64,000 bases of DNA from positions 868,001-932,000 of the forward strand of contig NZ_AP023054.1 in NCBI RefSeq assembly GCF_019703835.1, given 5' to 3'. The DNA is from Thaumasiovibrio subtropicus. Its GTDB lineage: Bacteria > Pseudomonadota > Gammaproteobacteria > Enterobacterales > Vibrionaceae. Within the stretch, counting starts at the first letter, position 1, and each line of letters starts with the position of its first letter. A program made the translations under genes and the position numbers. The notes beneath the pieces are model-generated. The model saw only the letters and a list, made by a program, of their open reading frames with translations. It was not told the origin of the DNA and made no database searches. Shown in pieces: positions 15,389 through 25,215 of this stretch.

Positions 15389-15533
15389 TAATGGCTTGTT
15401 TGTCACTTTGTTAACACCTTCGTTGCAGTTACTATTATTAAATTCTCGAATTACAAGGCATACTAAAGGAAATCGGAACGAAATTCTTGGTTTTCTGTTG
15501 TAATTATAACCATGTATTAGATGGAGTCTCCCT

Positions 15534-16460
15534 ATGTCGGGCATTCTTGATTCGGTCAACCAGCGCACGCAATTAGTGGGCCAGAACCGTTTGGAATTGT
15601 TAACATTTAAGCTGAATCGCCGTCAGCGCTACGGCATAAATGTTTTTAAAGTCAAAGAAGTACTTCAGTGCCCTCGACTGACTGCTATGCCTAATCTTCA
15701 TCCATTGGTGAAAGGTGTCGCGCACATTCGTGGTCAAACGGTTTCTGTTATCGATATGAGTCTGGCAACAGGTGGCCGCCCTATCGATGATCTAGAAAAC
15801 TGTTTCGTGATCATTTCAGAGTTTAACCGTACGGTGCAGGCATTTTTGGTGTCGTCGGTTGAACGTATCATCAATATGAACTGGGAAGCGATTCTGCCGC
15901 CACCAGATGGGGCGGGTAAAAGTAATTACCTTACTGCAGTCACAGAAATAGATGATGAGCTGGTTGAGATTCTGGATGTGGAAAAGATTCTCGATGAGAT
16001 TTCACCAATCAAAGCACAAGTCTCTGAAGCACTCGTCGAAGAAGCAGCAGAAGCACAGAAAAATGCCGAAGTGGTTAAACGCGTCCTTGTTGCTGATGAC
16101 TCTTCTGTCGCGCGCAAACAGGTGCAACGCGCGGTTGAAGCGATTGGTTACGAGTGTGTGTTAGTAAAAGACGGCAAAGAAGCCATCGACCTGCTCAAAG
16201 AGATGGCGAAAGAGGGTAGCATCTACGACCAACTCGCCCTCATTATATCCGATATTGAAATGCCAGAGATGGATGGCTACACGCTTACCGCTGAAATTCG
16301 AGGCCATGCAGACCTAAAAGATTTGCATGTCATTCTGCATACGTCATTAAGTGGCGTCTTTAATCAGGCGATGGTAGAGCGCGTTGGCGCGAATGCCTTT
16401 ATTCCTAAGTTCAATCCCGATGAGTTGGGCGCGGCGGTATTAGCCGAGTGCCAGAAGTAA
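15534..16460 (+). CDS. cheV: Chemotaxis coupling/response-regulator protein CheV
   Basis: CheV (308 residues) couples receptors to CheA and adapts the array through its own phosphorylation. The CheW domain spans about 18-155 (FKVKEV, VIDMSLATGG). A receiver domain spans about 183-305 with acidic pair Asp188/Asp189 (VADDSS), phosphoacceptor Asp240 (ISDIEMPEMDG) and Lys292 (FIPKF). A GGAG site precedes ATG 15534. It lies 11 bases before cheR, as in Vibrio and Shewanella polar clusters. Confidence 0.96.
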   Translation: MSGILDSVNQRTQLVGQNRLELLTFKLNRRQRYGINVFKVKEVLQCPRLTAMPNLHPLVKGVAHIRGQTVSVIDMSLATGGRPIDDLENCFVIISEFNRTVQAFLVSSVERIINMNWEAILPPPDGAGKSNYLTAVTEIDDELVEILDVEKILDEISPIKAQVSEALVEEAAEAQKNAEVVKRVLVADDSSVARKQVQRAVEAIGYECVLVKDGKEAIDLLKEMAKEGSIYDQLALIISDIEMPEMDGYTLTAEIRGHADLKDLHVILHTSLSGVFNQAMVERVGANAFIPKFNPDELGAAVLAECQK

Positions 16461-16471
16461 AAGAGTAATTG

Positions 16472-17302
16472 ATGACAGCGATAACGATCAGCGATCAAGA
16501 GTATCGGGAGTTTAGCCGTTTTTTAGAGGCACAATGTGGCATTGTGTTAGGGGACAGTAAGCAATACCTTGTCCGCAGTCGCCTTAGCCCACTAGTGAGT
16601 CGATTTTCGACCGGTACCCTCTCTGACCTGCTTAAGCAAGTGGTCACCGGACGCAACAGTGAGCTTAAAGTCGCTGCAGTGGATGCGATGACGACCAACG
16701 AAACCTTATGGTTTCGTGATACTTATCCTTATACGGTGTTGGCGGAGAAACTTCTGCCTGAATTGGCCGCCAATAAGCGCCCAATTAAGATATGGTCTTC
16801 AGCGAGTTCGTCTGGACAAGAGCCGTATTCTATCGCCATGGTTGCCCTAGAGACGCAGATTAAAAAGCCGGGCATGTTGCCAATGGGCGTACAAATCACT
16901 GGGACAGACATTTCGACGGCGATGCTAGACACCTGTAAAACGGGGATCTACGACTCATTGGCCCTTGGACGAGGATTGTCCCTTGAGCGCAAGCGCCAGT
17001 TTTTTGAGGATGCGGGCAGTGGCAGTATGCGTATTGTCGAGAAAGTACGCCGCATGGTGAACTTTCGACCGCAGAACCTGATGAGCAGTTACGCCCTGTT
17101 GGGTAAATTCGATATCATTTTTTGTCGTAACGTTTTGATCTATTTCTCTCCGGAAATGAAATCCAAAGTATTGAACCAAATGGCGGCCAGTCTTAATCCC
17201 GGTGGTTATTTGATCCTTGGTGCTTCTGAATCTTTAACCGGACTGACTGATAAGTTTGAGATGATTCGTTGCAATCCAGGCATTATCTACAAATTGAAGT
17301 AA
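16472..17302 (+). CDS. cheR: Chemotaxis receptor methyltransferase CheR
   Basis: CheR (276 residues) methylates receptor glutamates with S-adenosylmethionine. The N-terminal helical domain (about 8-75) precedes a methyltransferase core with the SAM-binding segment IWSSASSSGQEPYS near residue 110, TGTDIS near 148 and FCRNVLIYF near 222. ATG 16472 is preferred to a TTG three bases upstream. A terminator follows 30 bases after the stop, so cheV-cheR form a separate unit. Confidence 0.95.
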   Translation: MTAITISDQEYREFSRFLEAQCGIVLGDSKQYLVRSRLSPLVSRFSTGTLSDLLKQVVTGRNSELKVAAVDAMTTNETLWFRDTYPYTVLAEKLLPELAANKRPIKIWSSASSSGQEPYSIAMVALETQIKKPGMLPMGVQITGTDISTAMLDTCKTGIYDSLALGRGLSLERKRQFFEDAGSGSMRIVEKVRRMVNFRPQNLMSSYALLGKFDIIFCRNVLIYFSPEMKSKVLNQMAASLNPGGYLILGASESLTGLTDKFEMIRCNPGIIYKLK

Positions 17303-17331
17303 TTAACCTGCTACTCAGTGAAATGAATGAT

Positions 17332-17362
17332 GGCCTCGCAGTAATGCGGGGCCTTTTCTTTT
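17332..17362 (+). terminator. Terminator after cheR
   Basis: GGCC-T-CGCA pairs with TGCG-G-GGCC around a GTAA loop and is followed by TTTTCTTTTC. It ends the cheVR transcript before the flgB promoter region. Confidence 0.8.
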
Positions 17363-17523
17363 CTAAGGGATGAACATTGCCGCTTTGATGGAGGCGACAT
17401 GCTGGAACTGCGGCAAGGTTGGTACGTTTTTCGCTATGTATTAGTGAGAAACCTGATTCTATCGTATTGTTTTTAAGGACTTCATTACCACATGACTCTT
17501 TTTAGCATCCGATATCTTTTTTT

Positions 17524-17539
17524 TGGCACTCTCTTTGCA
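17524..17539 (+). promoter_or_regulatory. Sigma-54 promoter of flgBCDE
   Basis: TGGCAC-N5-TTGCA is a consensus -24/-12 element with 10 bases between GG and GC. It lies 34 bases before flgB. FlrC is the likely activator by analogy with V. cholerae. Confidence 0.93.
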
Positions 17540-17572
17540 TTGATATACCCAGAGTGATTTAGGAGGCAGACG

Positions 17573-17971
17573 ATGGCCATATCTTTCGATAAAGCGTTGG
17601 GTGTACACCAACACACACTAGGTATCCGTGCTAAGCGTGCTGAAACGCTGGCGAGTAACCTAGCAAACGCGAATACACCGGGTTTTAAAGCGAAAGATAT
17701 CGACTTTCAACGTGCGCTTACCGCGGCAACATCTGGCAGTCAAATGGGGATGTCTCGCACGCATGAGCGGCATATTGTTGCCTCCAGCCGTAGCAGTAGC
17801 GGAGAACAGAAGTTCCGTGTGCCACATCAACCGGATACGGGGGATGGCAATACGGTTGACGCTCAGTTGGAGCGAAATCTATTTATGCAGAATGCATTGG
17901 AATATCAAGCGTCGCTGGACTTTTTAGGTAGTAAGTTCAAGAACATGACCAAAGCCATTAAGGGGCAGTAA
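17573..17971 (+). CDS. flgB: Flagellar proximal rod protein FlgB
   Basis: FlgB (132 residues) is a proximal rod subunit exported by the flagellar secretion system. The N-terminal flagellar-rod motif is ETLASNLANANTPGFKAKDI (about 22-41), and a conserved C-terminal helix ends LGSKFKNMTKAI. An AGGAGG ribosome site precedes ATG 17573. It is first in the operon read from the sigma-54 site and is 3 bases ahead of flgC. Confidence 0.96.
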   Translation: MAISFDKALGVHQHTLGIRAKRAETLASNLANANTPGFKAKDIDFQRALTAATSGSQMGMSRTHERHIVASSRSSSGEQKFRVPHQPDTGDGNTVDAQLERNLFMQNALEYQASLDFLGSKFKNMTKAIKGQ

Positions 17972-17974
17972 TTT

Positions 17975-18391
17975 ATGAGTCTTTTTAACGTCTTTAATGT
18001 CACTGGCTCGGCAATGAGCGCAGAAGCGGTCAGATTGAACACAACGTCAAGTAACCTTGCCAATGCCAACAGTGTGAGCAGCTCTGCACAAGAGACGTAT
18101 CGCGCACGCCACCCTGTGTTTGCCGCTGAGCTGAAAAGTGCCAGCTACAACCGCGACGAGTCAGTACCAGTGAAAGTACTTGGTATCGTTGAGAGCAAAA
18201 AACCACTGCGTGCAGAATACAACCCTGATCATCCGTTAGCGAACGATGAAGGGTATATCTTTAAACCGAATGTCAATGTGATGGAAGAGATGGCAAATAT
18301 GATTTCTGCCTCTCGTGCCTACCAGACAAATGTTCAGGTCGCCGAAGCCAGCAAACAGATGCTGACGCAGACCCTGAAAATGGGTCAATAA
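17975..18391 (+). CDS. flgC: Flagellar proximal rod protein FlgC
   Basis: FlgC (138 residues) is a rod subunit next to FlgB. It has the rod signature VRLNTTSSNLANANSVSS at the N-terminus. The C-terminal helix ISASRAYQTNVQVAEASKQM is shared with rod and hook proteins. It begins 3 bases after flgB and is followed by flgD after 16 bases. Confidence 0.96.
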   Translation: MSLFNVFNVTGSAMSAEAVRLNTTSSNLANANSVSSSAQETYRARHPVFAAELKSASYNRDESVPVKVLGIVESKKPLRAEYNPDHPLANDEGYIFKPNVNVMEEMANMISASRAYQTNVQVAEASKQMLTQTLKMGQ

Positions 18392-18407
18392 GTGAGGAGC
18401 AACCGCC

Positions 18408-19121
18408 ATGGCTGATATAAACGGCACCGGCTCAACTAGCTTATCCTACATGGATCAACTCAAAGGGTTGCAAGAAAAACAACTGCAAGAGAAGCAGGAG
18501 AAAAGTGCAACCAATGAGTTAAAGCAAGAGGACTTTCTGTCCTTGCTGACTCAACAGCTAGCGCAGCAAGATCCGTTCAAGCCGGTCGAAAATGATCAGA
18601 TGATCGCGCAGATGGCCTCGTTTGCCACTGTCGACGGCATCAACAAAATGAACGAGCAGTTCACCAGCCTTAACTCGGCAATGACATCAAATCAGGCGCT
18701 ACAAGCTTCAAGCTTAGTGGGTCGTGATGTCCTTGTGCCAAACAGCACTGCGATGAAGCAGGCTGATAGTGGCATTGCCGCCATGGTGAACTTGCCGCAA
18801 GCATTGAACAATTTACTTGTCCGTATTGAAGATGAACAAGGACAGTTGATTGAAACACTGGATATGGGCGCGAAGCCGGGTGGTGAGCATCGTATCGAGT
18901 GGGATGGCAAAGATGCCAACGGCAATCCATTGCCAGCCGGTAAATATGTCGTGAAAGCCTCAGGGCTAGTGAATGGCGAAAGCCAATCCTTTGATGTGTC
19001 GACATATGCGAACGTAAACAGTGTGCTGCTGGGCCAGGGTGATGGCAACGTCATGTTGAACTTAGCAGGCTTTGATTCACCATTCCGACTCGCCGAAGTG
19101 CTTGAAGTTGGCAAGGTATAA
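18408..19121 (+). CDS. flgD: Hook-capping protein FlgD
   Basis: FlgD (237 residues) is the scaffold that caps the growing hook. The N-terminal export/capping part contains LKQEDFLSLLTQQLAQQDPFKPVEND (about 38-63). The middle and end hold the FlgD Ig-like/Tudor fold with EWDGKDANGNPLPAGKYVVKA (about 163-183). It lies between flgC and flgE in the same operon. Confidence 0.95.
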   Translation: MADINGTGSTSLSYMDQLKGLQEKQLQEKQEKSATNELKQEDFLSLLTQQLAQQDPFKPVENDQMIAQMASFATVDGINKMNEQFTSLNSAMTSNQALQASSLVGRDVLVPNSTAMKQADSGIAAMVNLPQALNNLLVRIEDEQGQLIETLDMGAKPGGEHRIEWDGKDANGNPLPAGKYVVKASGLVNGESQSFDVSTYANVNSVLLGQGDGNVMLNLAGFDSPFRLAEVLEVGKV

Positions 19122-19142
19122 TGAGCTTAGGAGAAGGCAATA

Positions 19143-20450
19143 ATGGGCTTTAATATTTCACTTAGTGGTTTAGGTGCCGCACAAAAAGACCTCAACACCA
19201 CCAGTAATAACATTGCCAACGCCAACACTTTTGGCTTTAAGCAATCGCGTGCTGAGTTTGGTGATGTGTATTCAACCTCGATTTTCTCGAACGCGAAAAC
19301 GACAAATGGCCAAGGTGTACAAACCTCGACTGTCGCGCAGCAGTTCCATGAAGGCTCGAGTATCTATACCAATAACCCGCTAGATATGCGTATTTCAGGC
19401 ACAGGTTTCTTTGCGGTGGCAGATGATCGTTTGCAGCCAAACCAAAATAGCCTGACACGTAATGGCGCGTTCCACCTCAACAAAGATAACTATGTTGTTA
19501 ACTCTGAAGGTCAGTTCCTAATGGGATATGACGTGGATCAGGCAACAGATCAAGTTATCTCGTATGAGCCAAAAGCGTTGGAAGTACCAGATAAGTACGG
19601 CCAACCGCGTCCCTCTACGCAGGTGAACATTAGTTTAAACTTGCCAGCGGGAGGGGAACCTAAAGATCCTGCGGCGTTTAACTTCAGCGATCCAGAAACC
19701 TATAACAAGTCAACATCGGTGACGACCTACGATTCACTAGGTCAGCCTTACAAGATGACGACTTATTATGTGAAAGATAACTTAACACCTAACCGCTGGA
19801 ATGTGTTCTACACCATGACGGATGCAGAAGGTGAGAAAGCGTTAAATATCTTACCGGGTACAACGTCGAACGCGACAGGGCATAGTGGTTCAACACTGGA
19901 TTTCAACTCAGATGGTTCTGTTGCCTCTATTAACCAGGGCCAGCCAATTATTTCTGAAGAGCTTGGGCCAAACGGTGCCAACCTCGCCCTAAATGGTGCG
20001 GATGGTACACAAACGATTTCGATGGACTTTGATGATCCAACCCAATACGCGGCACCTTTTGAAATCCGTCGTTTCAATGAGAACGGTGCAACCACTGGCT
20101 TCCTAGCGAAAGTGGATATCGATGCGAAAGGCAGCATTGTGGCGACCTACAGTAACGGCGAGAACGTCACGTTAGGCCGTGTTGCAATGGGGCGTGTTGC
20201 CAATGAGCAAGGCTTGAGCCAGATAGGTGGTACGCAATGGAAAACCAGCCAAGACTCGGGTGAGCTGATTTGGGGTGAAGCGACACAAGGTGCATTCGGT
20301 TCGATTAAGAGTGGTACCTTGGAACAGTCGAACATTGATATGACCCAAGAGCTGGTGGACTTGATCACCGCGCAGCGTAACTTCCAAGCGAACTCTCGTG
20401 CCTTGGATGTAGATAACCAGCTGCAACAGAACATACTGCAAATCCGATAG
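19143..20450 (+). CDS. flgE: Flagellar hook protein FlgE
   Basis: FlgE (435 residues) forms the hook. The N-terminal region has GLGAAQKDLNTTSNNIANAN and the C-terminal region QNIDMTQELVDLITAQRNFQ-like sequence near 403-425. The length is normal for a Vibrio-type hook protein. A GGAG-like site precedes ATG 19143. A strong terminator follows the stop, so flgBCDE ends here. Confidence 0.96.
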   Translation: MGFNISLSGLGAAQKDLNTTSNNIANANTFGFKQSRAEFGDVYSTSIFSNAKTTNGQGVQTSTVAQQFHEGSSIYTNNPLDMRISGTGFFAVADDRLQPNQNSLTRNGAFHLNKDNYVVNSEGQFLMGYDVDQATDQVISYEPKALEVPDKYGQPRPSTQVNISLNLPAGGEPKDPAAFNFSDPETYNKSTSVTTYDSLGQPYKMTTYYVKDNLTPNRWNVFYTMTDAEGEKALNILPGTTSNATGHSGSTLDFNSDGSVASINQGQPIISEELGPNGANLALNGADGTQTISMDFDDPTQYAAPFEIRRFNENGATTGFLAKVDIDAKGSIVATYSNGENVTLGRVAMGRVANEQGLSQIGGTQWKTSQDSGELIWGEATQGAFGSIKSGTLEQSNIDMTQELVDLITAQRNFQANSRALDVDNQLQQNILQIR

Positions 20451-20464
20451 TCCTTTGCTGTACT

Positions 20465-20495
20465 TTGCCGCGGCAAGCTTGCCGCGGCAATTTTT
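20465..20495 (+). terminator. Terminator after flgE
   Basis: TTGCCGCGGC and GCCGCGGCAA form a perfect 10-bp stem around AAGCTT, followed by TTTTT. It separates flgBCDE from the flgF unit. Confidence 0.92.
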
Positions 20496-20595
20496 CCTCT
20501 CTTCTTTATTCTTCTCCGGCAAGCCTTTACCTTGAATCAGGATAAAAGTCGCCGAAAACGCCATTAATCCCTTGGTTTTACATCACTTTTAAAAC

Positions 20596-20611
20596 TGGCA
20601 TCTTTATTGCT
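20596..20611 (+). promoter_or_regulatory. Sigma-54 promoter of flgFGHIJ
   Basis: TGGCAT-N5-TTGCT has exact GG-N10-GC spacing and lies 31 bases before flgF, just after the flgE terminator. It should restart transcription for the distal rod and ring genes. Confidence 0.88.
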
Positions 20612-20641
20612 TTATCTAGGTTGTCAACCGAGGAGAGCATT

Positions 20642-21391
20642 ATGGATCGCGCACTATTTCTCGCTATGAGCGGCGCAAAACAAGATATGTACGGGTTACA
20701 GGCCCATGCCAATAACCTGGCTAACGTACGAACTACAGGTTTCCGTGCGGACTTGGAACAAGCGCGTAGTATGCAAGCCTATGGCGAAGGGATGCCAAGC
20801 CGCGTGTTCTCAATGACAGAGCGTCCAGGATTTGATTTCTCACAAGGCTCTGTGATGACGACGGGGCGCGATCTTGATGTTGCTGTTGAGGGTGATGGTT
20901 GGATTGCCGTCGTGGATAACATCGGACAAGAGTCCTATACCCGCGCAGGTCATCTTAAAATCGACCAAACTGGGATGTTGACCAATAGTAGTGGGCATCT
21001 CATTGCCGGTGAAAATGGCGGGCCGATTTTTATTCCTTTGCCAATCAGCAAAATTGAAGTAGGCCGCGATGGCACTATCTCCATCTTGCCGCAAGGTGCG
21101 CCACCAGATGCCATCGAACTGGTTGACCGAATTAAGCTTGTTCGCCCAGATAATCGCGAACTCTACAAAGACACCAACGGCCTTTTTAAGCTCAAAGAGC
21201 CGAACCAATTTCTCGAAGCCGACGGCAGCGTACGCTTGCTAACTGGTGCCTTGGAAGGCAGCAATGTGAATGCCGTGGGTGAAATGACCAGTATGATCGA
21301 ACTTCAACGTCATTTTGAAATGCAGGTCAAGATGATGAAAACCCTCGAAGAGATGGATGAAGCGCAAGCTTCTCTGTTGAGAATGGGATAA
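20642..21391 (+). CDS. flgF: Flagellar proximal rod protein FlgF
   Basis: FlgF (249 residues) is a rod protein between the proximal and distal rod. The N-terminus has QDMYGLQAHANNLANVRTTG. The C-terminus has EGSNVNAVGEMTSMIELQRH and a terminal helix. The frame is open 21 bases upstream, but ATG 20642 has GAGGAGA at the right distance. flgG follows after 18 bases. Confidence 0.95.
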   Translation: MDRALFLAMSGAKQDMYGLQAHANNLANVRTTGFRADLEQARSMQAYGEGMPSRVFSMTERPGFDFSQGSVMTTGRDLDVAVEGDGWIAVVDNIGQESYTRAGHLKIDQTGMLTNSSGHLIAGENGGPIFIPLPISKIEVGRDGTISILPQGAPPDAIELVDRIKLVRPDNRELYKDTNGLFKLKEPNQFLEADGSVRLLTGALEGSNVNAVGEMTSMIELQRHFEMQVKMMKTLEEMDEAQASLLRMG

Positions 21392-21409
21392 GTGAGAAGG
21401 AATTAGACT

Positions 21410-22198
21410 ATGCATCCAGCATTATGGGTTAGTAAAACCGGTCTTGATGCCCAGCAGACCAACATCTCAACGATCTCGAACAACTTGGCTAACGCCTCCA
21501 CGATCGGCTTTAAAAAGAGCCGCGCCGTGTTTGAAGATCTGTTTTACCAAAACATTAACCAACCCGGAGCTCAGTCAACTCAGGATACTGAGCTGCCTTC
21601 AGGGTTGATGTTAGGTGCGGGTTCAAAGGTTGTGGCGACACAGAAAGTGCACACACAAGGTAACACGCAAACGACCAATAACGCCCTTGATATGATGATT
21701 GAAGGGGATGGCTTTTTCCAAATCCTCTTGCCTGATGGCAACATTGGTTATACCCGCAATGGTCAGTTCACTGTGAATGCGGAAGGCCAGCTTGTAACCA
21801 GTGGTTCGGGCTATGTCGTGCAACCAGAAATCGTAGTGCCGGAAGATGCAGTCGCAATCACGGTTGGGGTTGATGGTGAAGTATCAGCGCGTATCCGTGG
21901 CCAACAAGAGAATGCGGGCCTCGGTCAGATCACTACGGTTAACTTTATCAATCCAGGCGGTATGGAGCCAATTGGACAGAACCTATTCTTGCCAACAGGG
22001 GCAAGCGGTGACCCTCAGGAAGGTGTGCCGGGGCTTGATGGTTTAGGACAGATTCGTCAGTCCATGCTAGAGACATCAAACGTTAACGTGACTGAAGAAC
22101 TCGTTAACATGATTGAAGCGCAGCGTGTCTACGAGATGAACTCGAAAGTGATTTCAACCGTTGACCAGATGCTGAGCTATGTGAATCAGCAGCTTTAA
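21410..22198 (+). CDS. flgG: Flagellar distal rod protein FlgG
   Basis: FlgG (262 residues) forms the distal rod, the drive shaft through the P and L rings. It has the family N-terminus ALWVSKTGLDAQQTNISTIS, then NNLANASTIGFKKSR, and the C-terminus ETSNVNVTEELVNMIEAQRV. Length matches the family (about 260). An AGAAGGAAT-type site precedes it. Confidence 0.96.
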   Translation: MHPALWVSKTGLDAQQTNISTISNNLANASTIGFKKSRAVFEDLFYQNINQPGAQSTQDTELPSGLMLGAGSKVVATQKVHTQGNTQTTNNALDMMIEGDGFFQILLPDGNIGYTRNGQFTVNAEGQLVTSGSGYVVQPEIVVPEDAVAITVGVDGEVSARIRGQQENAGLGQITTVNFINPGGMEPIGQNLFLPTGASGDPQEGVPGLDGLGQIRQSMLETSNVNVTEELVNMIEAQRVYEMNSKVISTVDQMLSYVNQQL

Positions 22199-22210
22199 TG
22201 GAGGCGTAGC

Positions 22211-22981
22211 ATGAAAAAGTTGTGCTTTATCGGATTGGTTGCATTAGTGGCAGGTTGTGCATCACCACCGGAAGATGTGGGCGATGATAGTCAATTAGTC
22301 ACCAGTGAGGTAGACGCGGTCGAAGGGGATACTGGCTCTTCTGCGGGCTTGATTGACCTACTGCGTAGTCGGGAAGAGGCGGTTGCTGGCGATCCTGCTT
22401 GGGCACCTGTGCGTCCTCAATCAAAGCCTGATCACTACTCTACCGCCACCGGTTCACTGTTCAGTGTGAGCGATTCGCAAGATCTTTACGATGATAAACG
22501 TCCACGTGGGCTGGGTGATATCGTCACTGTGATGCTGGAAGAGAAAACGCAAGCGAAAAAGAGCGCAACTGCTGACCTAGGTAAAACGACTGATCTCTCC
22601 ATGGATCCGCTCTCTCTCGGTGGGCAAGAAATCACCATTGGCGATCGTACTTTGTCTTATGCCGTGTCTAACGATAACTCCTTCAGTGGCACGACGTCGG
22701 CGAATCAAAGTAACAGTATGTCAGGCACCATCTCTGTCGAGGTGATCGATGTGTTACCCAACGGCAATCTCATGATCCGCGGTGAACGTTGGCTAACCCT
22801 CAATACAGGGGATGAATACATCCGCTTGAGCGGCACGATTCGTCCGGATGACATCGCGCCAGACAATACGATTGCCTCAACACGTATCTCAAATGCTCGA
22901 ATTCAATATTCAGGTACGGGAGATCAACAAGATACGCAAGAGCAAGGATTCTTGGCACGATTCTTCAATGTAGCTCTCTAG
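22211..22981 (+). CDS. flgH: L-ring lipoprotein FlgH
   Basis: FlgH (256 residues) builds the outer-membrane L ring. The signal peptide ends in the lipobox VAGC (Cys16). The conserved ring core includes [20 protein letters not shown] (about 86-105), [12 protein letters not shown] and [15 protein letters not shown]. It lies between flgG and flgI, the usual order. Confidence 0.95.
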   Translation: MKKLCFIGLVALVAGCASPPEDVGDDSQLVTSEVDAVEGDTGSSAGLIDLLRSREEAVAGDPAWAPVRPQSKPDHYSTATGSLFSVSDSQDLYDDKRPRGLGDIVTVMLEEKTQAKKSATADLGKTTDLSMDPLSLGGQEITIGDRTLSYAVSNDNSFSGTTSANQSNSMSGTISVEVIDVLPNGNLMIRGERWLTLNTGDEYIRLSGTIRPDDIAPDNTIASTRISNARIQYSGTGDQQDTQEQGFLARFFNVAL

Positions 22982-23018
22982 GAAGCCATTAAGTTAGATG
23001 AAGTGTTGGAGTTTTGAC

Positions 23019-24116
23019 ATGCAAAAGGCGCTTAAACTTATCACCGCAATGTTACTCACCATTGCCATGATGCCTGCTCAAGCTGCGAGAATTAAAGATA
23101 TTGCAGCGGTAGCAGGGGTTCGAGATAACCAATTAGTGGGTTACGGTTTAGTGGTGGGTTTACCAGGGACTGGGGAATCAACCCCGTTTACCGATCAGTC
23201 TTTTAACGCCATGCTGCAAAACTTCGGCATCACTTTGCCGCCAGGTACCAAGCCGAAAACTAAAAATGTTGCCGCCGTCGCCGTCCATGCCACGTTGCCG
23301 CCTTTTACTAAGCAAGGCCAAACGATTGACGTCACCGTCTCTTCGATTGGCTCTGCAAAGAGCCTGCGCGGTGGTACCTTGCTACAAACCTTCTTGAAGG
23401 GTTTAGACGGTAATGTTTACGCGATAGCGCAAGGGAGCCTCGTTGTGGGTGGCTTCAGCGCGCAAGGTGCGGATGGTTCAAGTGTTGTCGGTAATACGCC
23501 AACCGTAGGCCGTATCTCTAATGGTGCGATTGTCGAGCAAGAAATTGCCAATCCCTTTGGTCGCGGCGACTTCCTGACGTTTAACCTCTTTGAGTCTGAC
23601 TTTACGACGGCACAACGTATGGCGGATGCCATCAATGAGTTTCTTGGTCCAGAAATGGCAGCGGCCGTTGATGCGACGTCAATCCGTGTTCGTGCCCCAC
23701 GTGATATCAGCCAGCGTGTTGCTTACCTCTCAACCATTGAAAATCTCACCTTTGAGCCTGCTGATGGCGCGGCAAAAATCATTGTCAACTCACGCACTGG
23801 CACCATTGTTGTGGGACAAAATGTCAAGTTGCGTCCTGCTGCGGTGACACATGGTGGGATGACGGTGACGATTCGTGAAGATTTGAATGTCAGCCAACCA
23901 AACGCGATGGCGGGTGGACAGACAGTTGTGGTGCCTGATACAGAAATTGAAGTCACCGAAGAAGATGGTCGGATGTTCAAATTTGATCCAGGCATTACCT
24001 TAGATGATCTCGTCAGAGCGGTGAATCAGGTGGGTGCTGCGCCATCCGATCTCATGGCGATTCTACAGTCGTTGAAAAAAGCTGGTGCGATTCAAGGCCA
24101 GTTGATCATTATCTAG
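23019..24116 (+). CDS. flgI: P-ring protein FlgI
   Basis: FlgI (365 residues) forms the periplasmic P ring with help from FlgA. The signal peptide is [20 protein letters not shown], cut before ARIKDIA. The mature protein has the hallmark [20 protein letters not shown]. An upstream in-frame ATG (22998) would put seven residues before the signal peptide; ATG 23019 has TTGGAG upstream and fits better. Confidence 0.95.
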   Translation: MQKALKLITAMLLTIAMMPAQAARIKDIAAVAGVRDNQLVGYGLVVGLPGTGESTPFTDQSFNAMLQNFGITLPPGTKPKTKNVAAVAVHATLPPFTKQGQTIDVTVSSIGSAKSLRGGTLLQTFLKGLDGNVYAIAQGSLVVGGFSAQGADGSSVVGNTPTVGRISNGAIVEQEIANPFGRGDFLTFNLFESDFTTAQRMADAINEFLGPEMAAAVDATSIRVRAPRDISQRVAYLSTIENLTFEPADGAAKIIVNSRTGTIVVGQNVKLRPAAVTHGGMTVTIREDLNVSQPNAMAGGQTVVVPDTEIEVTEEDGRMFKFDPGITLDDLVRAVNQVGAAPSDLMAILQSLKKAGAIQGQLIII

Positions 24117-24124
24117 GTGGCAAT

Positions 24125-25105
24125 ATGAACAATAATATTGATCCTGGTTTTATTCATGATTTAAGCAGCTTAGACCGCCTTCGTGCGGGGGTTGATACGG
24201 ATAAAGATGGCTCACTGCGCTCAGCGGCCACCCAGTTTGAGGCTATCTTTACCAACATGCTGTTTAAGTCCATGCGTGATGCGAACAGTGTATTTGAATC
24301 TGACTTAACCAGTGGCCGTCACACCCAGTTTTATGAGCAGATGCACGACGAGCAGATGGCCTCAGAGCTGAGTTCAACAGGCTCACTTGGGTTAGCTGAT
24401 TTGATTGTCGAGCAGTTGAGTGCCGCAGAAGAGATGGAGCGTCCAGAGAGTCAAGGTGAGCCCGTTCCACTTGAGCAGACTGCTGAAGCGATGCCATTGA
24501 ATATACAATCTCCAGCTGTACCGTTCGAGCGTAAAGAATTACCAGTGAGCGATACGGATCACGAAATGGCCGTCAGGGCCGCGATGCAGCGGGTGGTTGA
24601 AGGCCGCTCTCCATCTGTTGAAGAACCGTCGCGGCCTTTCAACTCACCAGAAGAGTTTGTGACGCGCATGCAGCCTTATGCGGAACGTGCTGCCCGTTCG
24701 TTGGGCACTGACCCTGCTGTTTTGATTGCCCAAGCGGCACTTGAAACAGGGTGGGGTAAAAAAGTGATCACCAATGCACGTGGCTCAAGTCACAACCTAT
24801 TTAACATCAAAGCGCAGCCGAGTTGGCAGGGCGATAAGATGGCAACGCAAACCCTCGAATACTACGATGGCGTCGCAGTGCAAGAGCGTGCCGCATTCCG
24901 CTCATATGACGATTTTCAATCGAGCTTTGATGATTATGTTCACTTCCTTAAAACGAATCCTAGATACGGTGATGCATTGACACAATCTAGCCAACCAGAG
25001 CAGTTCATTCGTGGACTCCACAAGGCGGGTTATGCAACGGATCCTAAGTATTCAGAGAAGGTGATCAGTGTGATGAATCGTGTGAATGGAATTCTAAGTA
25101 ACTGA
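24125..25105 (+). CDS. flgJ: Rod cap and peptidoglycan hydrolase FlgJ
   Basis: FlgJ (326 residues) caps the growing rod and cuts the cell wall for it. The N-terminal rod-binding domain (about 25-105) contains SAATQFEAIFTNMLFKSMRDA. A linker of about 70 residues leads to the glucosaminidase domain (about 175-322) with the catalytic Glu in ALETGWGKK and the YDGVAVQERAAFRSY segment. It is the last gene of the flgF unit, ahead of a hairpin that also carries the flgK promoter. Confidence 0.95.
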   Translation: MNNNIDPGFIHDLSSLDRLRAGVDTDKDGSLRSAATQFEAIFTNMLFKSMRDANSVFESDLTSGRHTQFYEQMHDEQMASELSSTGSLGLADLIVEQLSAAEEMERPESQGEPVPLEQTAEAMPLNIQSPAVPFERKELPVSDTDHEMAVRAAMQRVVEGRSPSVEEPSRPFNSPEEFVTRMQPYAERAARSLGTDPAVLIAQAALETGWGKKVITNARGSSHNLFNIKAQPSWQGDKMATQTLEYYDGVAVQERAAFRSYDDFQSSFDDYVHFLKTNPRYGDALTQSSQPEQFIRGLHKAGYATDPKYSEKVISVMNRVNGILSN

Positions 25106-25143
25106 TTGAAAATAAATCAATAAACTCTGTTTTTTATCTTCAG

Positions 25144-25175
25144 AAAGCGCACTAACGACAGTTGGCGCGCTTTTT
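25144..25175 (+). terminator. Terminator after flgJ, overlapping the flgK promoter
   Basis: AAAGCGC-A-CTAAC pairs with GTTGG-C-GCGCTTT around a GACA loop (one mismatch and one G-T pair), then continues into T residues. Its right arm and T tract are the same bases as the flgK sigma-54 site at 25163-25178. Confidence 0.75.
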
Positions 25176-25178
25176 GCA
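25163..25178 (+). promoter_or_regulatory. Sigma-54 promoter of flgKL
   Basis: TGGCGC-N5-TTGCA has the exact GG-N10-GC spacing and lies 38 bases before flgK. It is embedded in the terminator hairpin of the upstream operon. Confidence 0.85.
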
Positions 25179-25215
25179 TTTTACCGTCTAGAAGAAGGGT
25201 TTTTCCGGAGGCAAA

